From Brevibacillus choshinensis (GTDB lineage Bacteria; Bacillota; Bacilli; Brevibacillales; Brevibacillaceae), in assembly GCF_001420695.1 (NCBI RefSeq), contig NZ_LJJB01000007.1, positions 1,448,184 through 1,512,183 of the forward strand: DNA of 64,000 bases, written 5' to 3'. Positions 61,892 to 64,000 of this stretch are shown here, one piece after another (within the stretch, counting starts at the first letter, position 1; the number at the start of each line of letters is the position of its first letter). The notes beneath the pieces were generated by a model. The model did no database searches. It was not told where the DNA came from and worked only from the letters and a program-made list of their open reading frames with translations. Both the position numbers and the translations under genes were made by a program.

Positions 61892-62929
61892 ATGAAAGCG
61901 CTTGTATTGGAGAGTCAGATGAATTGTGTGGTGCAGGAGGTCGCTACACCGACACCCGGGGACAACGACATCTTGGTCAAAATCATGGCAAATGGCGTGT
62001 GCCGCAGCGACTGGCATGTCTGGGAAGCAGAAGTAAATAATTATCCATCCAAGATTTTGGGGCACGAATTCACAGGTATTGTGGAGGAAGTGGGCAAAAA
62101 CGTCACACGCTTTAAAAAAGGTGACCGCGTCATCGCACCATTTTCAGGAAGTGAAGGGACTTGCCCGCAATGTCAACAGGGGCATACCAATATATGTGAC
62201 TCCTTTTTGTTGCCTGGTTTTATGTATCCGGGCGGATTTGCAGAGTATGTATCCATTCCGTTTGGAGAGAGAAACCTCGTCCTTTTGCCGGAAGAAATCA
62301 GCTTCGTCGACGGGGCGGCACTTGGCTGCCGCTTTATGACCGCGTTTCACGGAGTAGTCGATCAGGTAAAGGTTTTGCCAGGGGAGTGGGTCGCGGTTTT
62401 CGGTTGCGGAGGGGTGGGACTTTCTGCCATCAATATCGCTACAGCGATCGGAGCAAACGTGATTGGGGTCGATATTAACGATGCCAATCTAGAGTTGGCC
62501 AAACAGATGGGAGCAGCGTACACCGTCAATAGCAAACAAACGGATCCCGTAGCGGCCATTCGGGAAGTAACCAATGGAGGCGCACACGTCTCGATCGATG
62601 CGCTCGGCTACACGCAGACATGCGTCAGCGGGATTCGGAGTCTGCGTAAGCGTGGCCGCCATCTGCAAGTCGGGCTCACTACCAATCATGAGCAAGGACA
62701 TATTGCCATCCCAGTCAATGAAATGATTTTGAAAGAAATCAATTTTATTACCACTCTGGGGATGCCTGCTCACCGCTTTGATTCGTTGCTTCCACTCGTG
62801 ACGACCGGTCGCTTGACGCCAGGTAAAATGGTTACGCGTGAAATTGCCTTGTCGGAGGTAAATGATATCTTTACAGCCATGAGCTCGTATTCCAACACAG
62901 GGACGTTTGTTGTAACCAAATTTTCCTGA
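61892..62929 (+). CDS. Zinc-dependent alcohol dehydrogenase
   Basis: A 345-residue MDR-superfamily enzyme. Catalytic zinc ligands lie in GVCRSDWH and LGHEFTG; the cofactor fold has GCGGVGLSAINIA and the Asp in GVDINDAN for NAD. In the structural-zinc lobe EGTCPQCQQGHTNIC, the first of the four usual cysteines is Glu. I chose ATG 61892; an upstream in-frame ATG at 61799 would add 31 residues that cross a hairpin. The ribosome site (GGGGG) is weak. Substrate alcohol unknown. Confidence 0.9.
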   Translation: MKALVLESQMNCVVQEVATPTPGDNDILVKIMANGVCRSDWHVWEAEVNNYPSKILGHEFTGIVEEVGKNVTRFKKGDRVIAPFSGSEGTCPQCQQGHTNICDSFLLPGFMYPGGFAEYVSIPFGERNLVLLPEEISFVDGAALGCRFMTAFHGVVDQVKVLPGEWVAVFGCGGVGLSAINIATAIGANVIGVDINDANLELAKQMGAAYTVNSKQTDPVAAIREVTNGGAHVSIDALGYTQTCVSGIRSLRKRGRHLQVGLTTNHEQGHIAIPVNEMILKEINFITTLGMPAHRFDSLLPLVTTGRLTPGKMVTREIALSEVNDIFTAMSSYSNTGTFVVTKFS

Positions 62930-62955
62930 GCGAGGAAGCCTAGATTGAAACAAGC

Positions 62956-63006
62956 AAGCAGCGTAGGCCGTTCCTAAAGAGGAATGCGACCTCGCTGCTT
63001 TTTGTT
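62956..63006 (+). terminator. Rho-independent terminator
   Basis: AAGCAGCG (62956-62963) pairs with CGCTGCTT (62993-63000), with a further TTCC/GGAA pair inside, followed by TTTTG. Confidence 0.85.
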
Positions 63007-63308
63007 TAGAAATCCTGATTCATCTGAAATTTGCTCATTTTTTTATAGAGCTGTGCGCGGCCCGTTTATTACCTGTATTATTCCTGTTTTTCCACGTTGA
63101 AAAAAGGTAGAAGCTTCTCCTTTGCTAACCTCAAGATTTTGATGGCTATATCATACACGGTATATGCAGGGAAGTGTATGGAATAATCAGTATTGTATTA
63201 AAATGCGGACAATTCGTTTCCCAAGCAAGACACTTTGCAGCTTCACGTCTGCGAAGCAGTTGCCTTTCGTATCTATAGAGCGAGGAAGGAGGGGAGGAGT
63301 GAATCCTT

Positions 63309-63325
63309 CTGGCACGATATTTGCT
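63309..63325 (+). promoter_or_regulatory. Second sigma-54 (-24/-12) promoter
   Basis: CTGGCACGATATTTGCT matches every fixed position of YTGGCACGrNNNTTGCW (GG at 63311-63312, GC at 63323-63324). The start is predicted near 63336, about 125 bp before the GTG of the citryl-CoA-lyase-like gene. Upstream, GCTTC-ACGTCTGC-GAAGC near 63239-63256 and a near-palindrome at about 63146-63163 are possible activator sites. No other gene is seen in 63007-63462. Confidence 0.9.
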
Positions 63326-63462
63326 TTGAAAATAAGCAAGTTCACACTCGTGAGGAGTGATCTTGCTCAGATGCCAAAAACAATTACCTGGAATCAGGAA
63401 GGCTCCGTCGCCAGGTATCCTGACTAAAACGAAGCTCATAAAGCAAAAGGGAGAGTGGAAAC

Positions 63463-64000
63463 GTGGAATTTGATACGAGGATTGGGGTTTCTGAGCCCGA
63501 TAAAATTTACGTTCATGGATATGATTTGACAGAGGATCTGATCGGGGAAATCACATTGGCAGACATGGCATTTCTAGGTGCTGCACACCGCAAGCCCAGT
63601 CAGCAGGAATCGAAAATGCTCAATGCCTGCATGGTGGCGATCTGCGAGCATGGTTTCACGCCAAGCTCGATCTCCGCACGCTTGACGTATCTCGGAGCAC
63701 CAGAAGCTGTACAGGGTGCAGTGGCAGCAGGATTGCTCGGGGCAGGCTCCGTCTATTTGGGAGCGATGGAATACGTCGCACAAATGCTGCAGGATGGATT
63801 GAAAAAGGTTGAAGACGAAAACGACGTACAGATCATAGCTGCACAGATCATGGAGGAACGGGCAAAAAAAGGGCTCCAACTCCCAGGATTCGGACATCCC
63901 ATTCACAGGCCCATCGATCCTCGAACACCAAAATTGTTTGCACTTGCAGAAGAACTCGGATTTTCCGGCAAGCACATTGCCTTGATGAACGAAATCCATC
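63463..64000 (+). CDS. Citryl-CoA lyase / citrate-synthase-superfamily protein (partial)
   Basis: The first 179 codons of a protein cut by the window end. It contains ADMAFLGAAHRKPSQQE, CEHGFTPSSISARLTYLGAP, and LQLPGFGHPIHRPIDPR with the catalytic-type His of the citrate synthase superfamily. It starts directly in the large-domain helices without the usual citrate synthase N-terminal part, which fits citryl-CoA-lyase-type short members. GTG 63463 follows GGGAGAG. The consensus sigma-54 promoter upstream implies induction by a dedicated activator outside the window, or by the one at 3301. Confidence 0.85.
   Translation, partial: MEFDTRIGVSEPDKIYVHGYDLTEDLIGEITLADMAFLGAAHRKPSQQESKMLNACMVAICEHGFTPSSISARLTYLGAPEAVQGAVAAGLLGAGSVYLGAMEYVAQMLQDGLKKVEDENDVQIIAAQIMEERAKKGLQLPGFGHPIHRPIDPRTPKLFALAEELGFSGKHIALMNEIH

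Overview
The window looks like a chromosome segment of a low/mid-GC Gram-positive of the Paenibacillaceae, probably Brevibacillus or a close relative. The basis is strong AGGAGG-type ribosome binding sites, frequent TTG/GTG starts, Bacillales-style Dpp and Mut operons, a CcpA cre box, an MsrAB fusion, DUF2277, and many rho-independent terminators of the AAAAGACAACG...CGTTGTCTTTT type. No rRNA, tRNA or CRISPR array was found. The genus is an inference from gene content, not from a marker gene.

Layout. 1-225: tail of a broken IS3-family element; its first 25 bases duplicate part of the sigma-54 regulator gene 4.9 kb downstream. 275-3127: 2-hydroxyacid dehydrogenase and a chemoreceptor. 3301-11741: PrpR-like sigma-54 activator, then a consensus -24/-12 promoter and a five-gene operon (M20 deacylase, SDR, glutamine-synthetase-like ligase, aldehyde dehydrogenase, PuuP-like permease). 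I read this as a gamma-glutamylation route for an imported amine or amino alcohol. 11835-15225: MFS exporter, LLM flavin oxidoreductase, DMT transporter. 15393-29087: peptide scavenging: two S9 peptidases, then M20 amidohydrolase, Dpp-type ABC transporter and two more M20 hydrolases, preceded by a perfect cre box. 29263-33438: MsrAB, BASS transporter, VanY-like lipoprotein, an orphan gene. 33439-37598: an AT-rich, gene-poor stretch with a DUF2062 gene, foldable non-coding segments, an orphan gene and a dead XerS-like recombinase.

37599-40731: MBOAT and DHHW proteins, a probable cell-surface O-acetylation pair, with a small convergent membrane protein. 40877-44819: RraA-like protein diverging from an IDH/IMDH-family dehydrogenase, an Asp/Glu-racemase-family protein and an MFS transporter, probably for hydroxy-dicarboxylate use. 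44842-47434: FMN glutamate-synthase-like protein, a SnoaL-like protein, DUF2277. 47520-57740: TetR regulator, three tandem operator palindromes and a seven-gene operon for propionyl-CoA carboxylation and methylmalonyl-CoA mutase with its MeaB chaperone. This operon carries two biotin-carrier proteins, one of which has lost its biotinylated lysine. 57827-62929: small orphan genes, CDF metal exporter, MBL-fold hydrolase, zinc alcohol dehydrogenase. 63309-64000: a second consensus sigma-54 promoter leading into a citryl-CoA-lyase-like gene cut by the window end.

The strongest leads are the sigma-54 amine operon, the Lys-less biotin-carrier paralogue, the three-site TetR operator, the second sigma-54 promoter, the IS/regulator chimera at base 1, and several unassigned structured intergenic segments.
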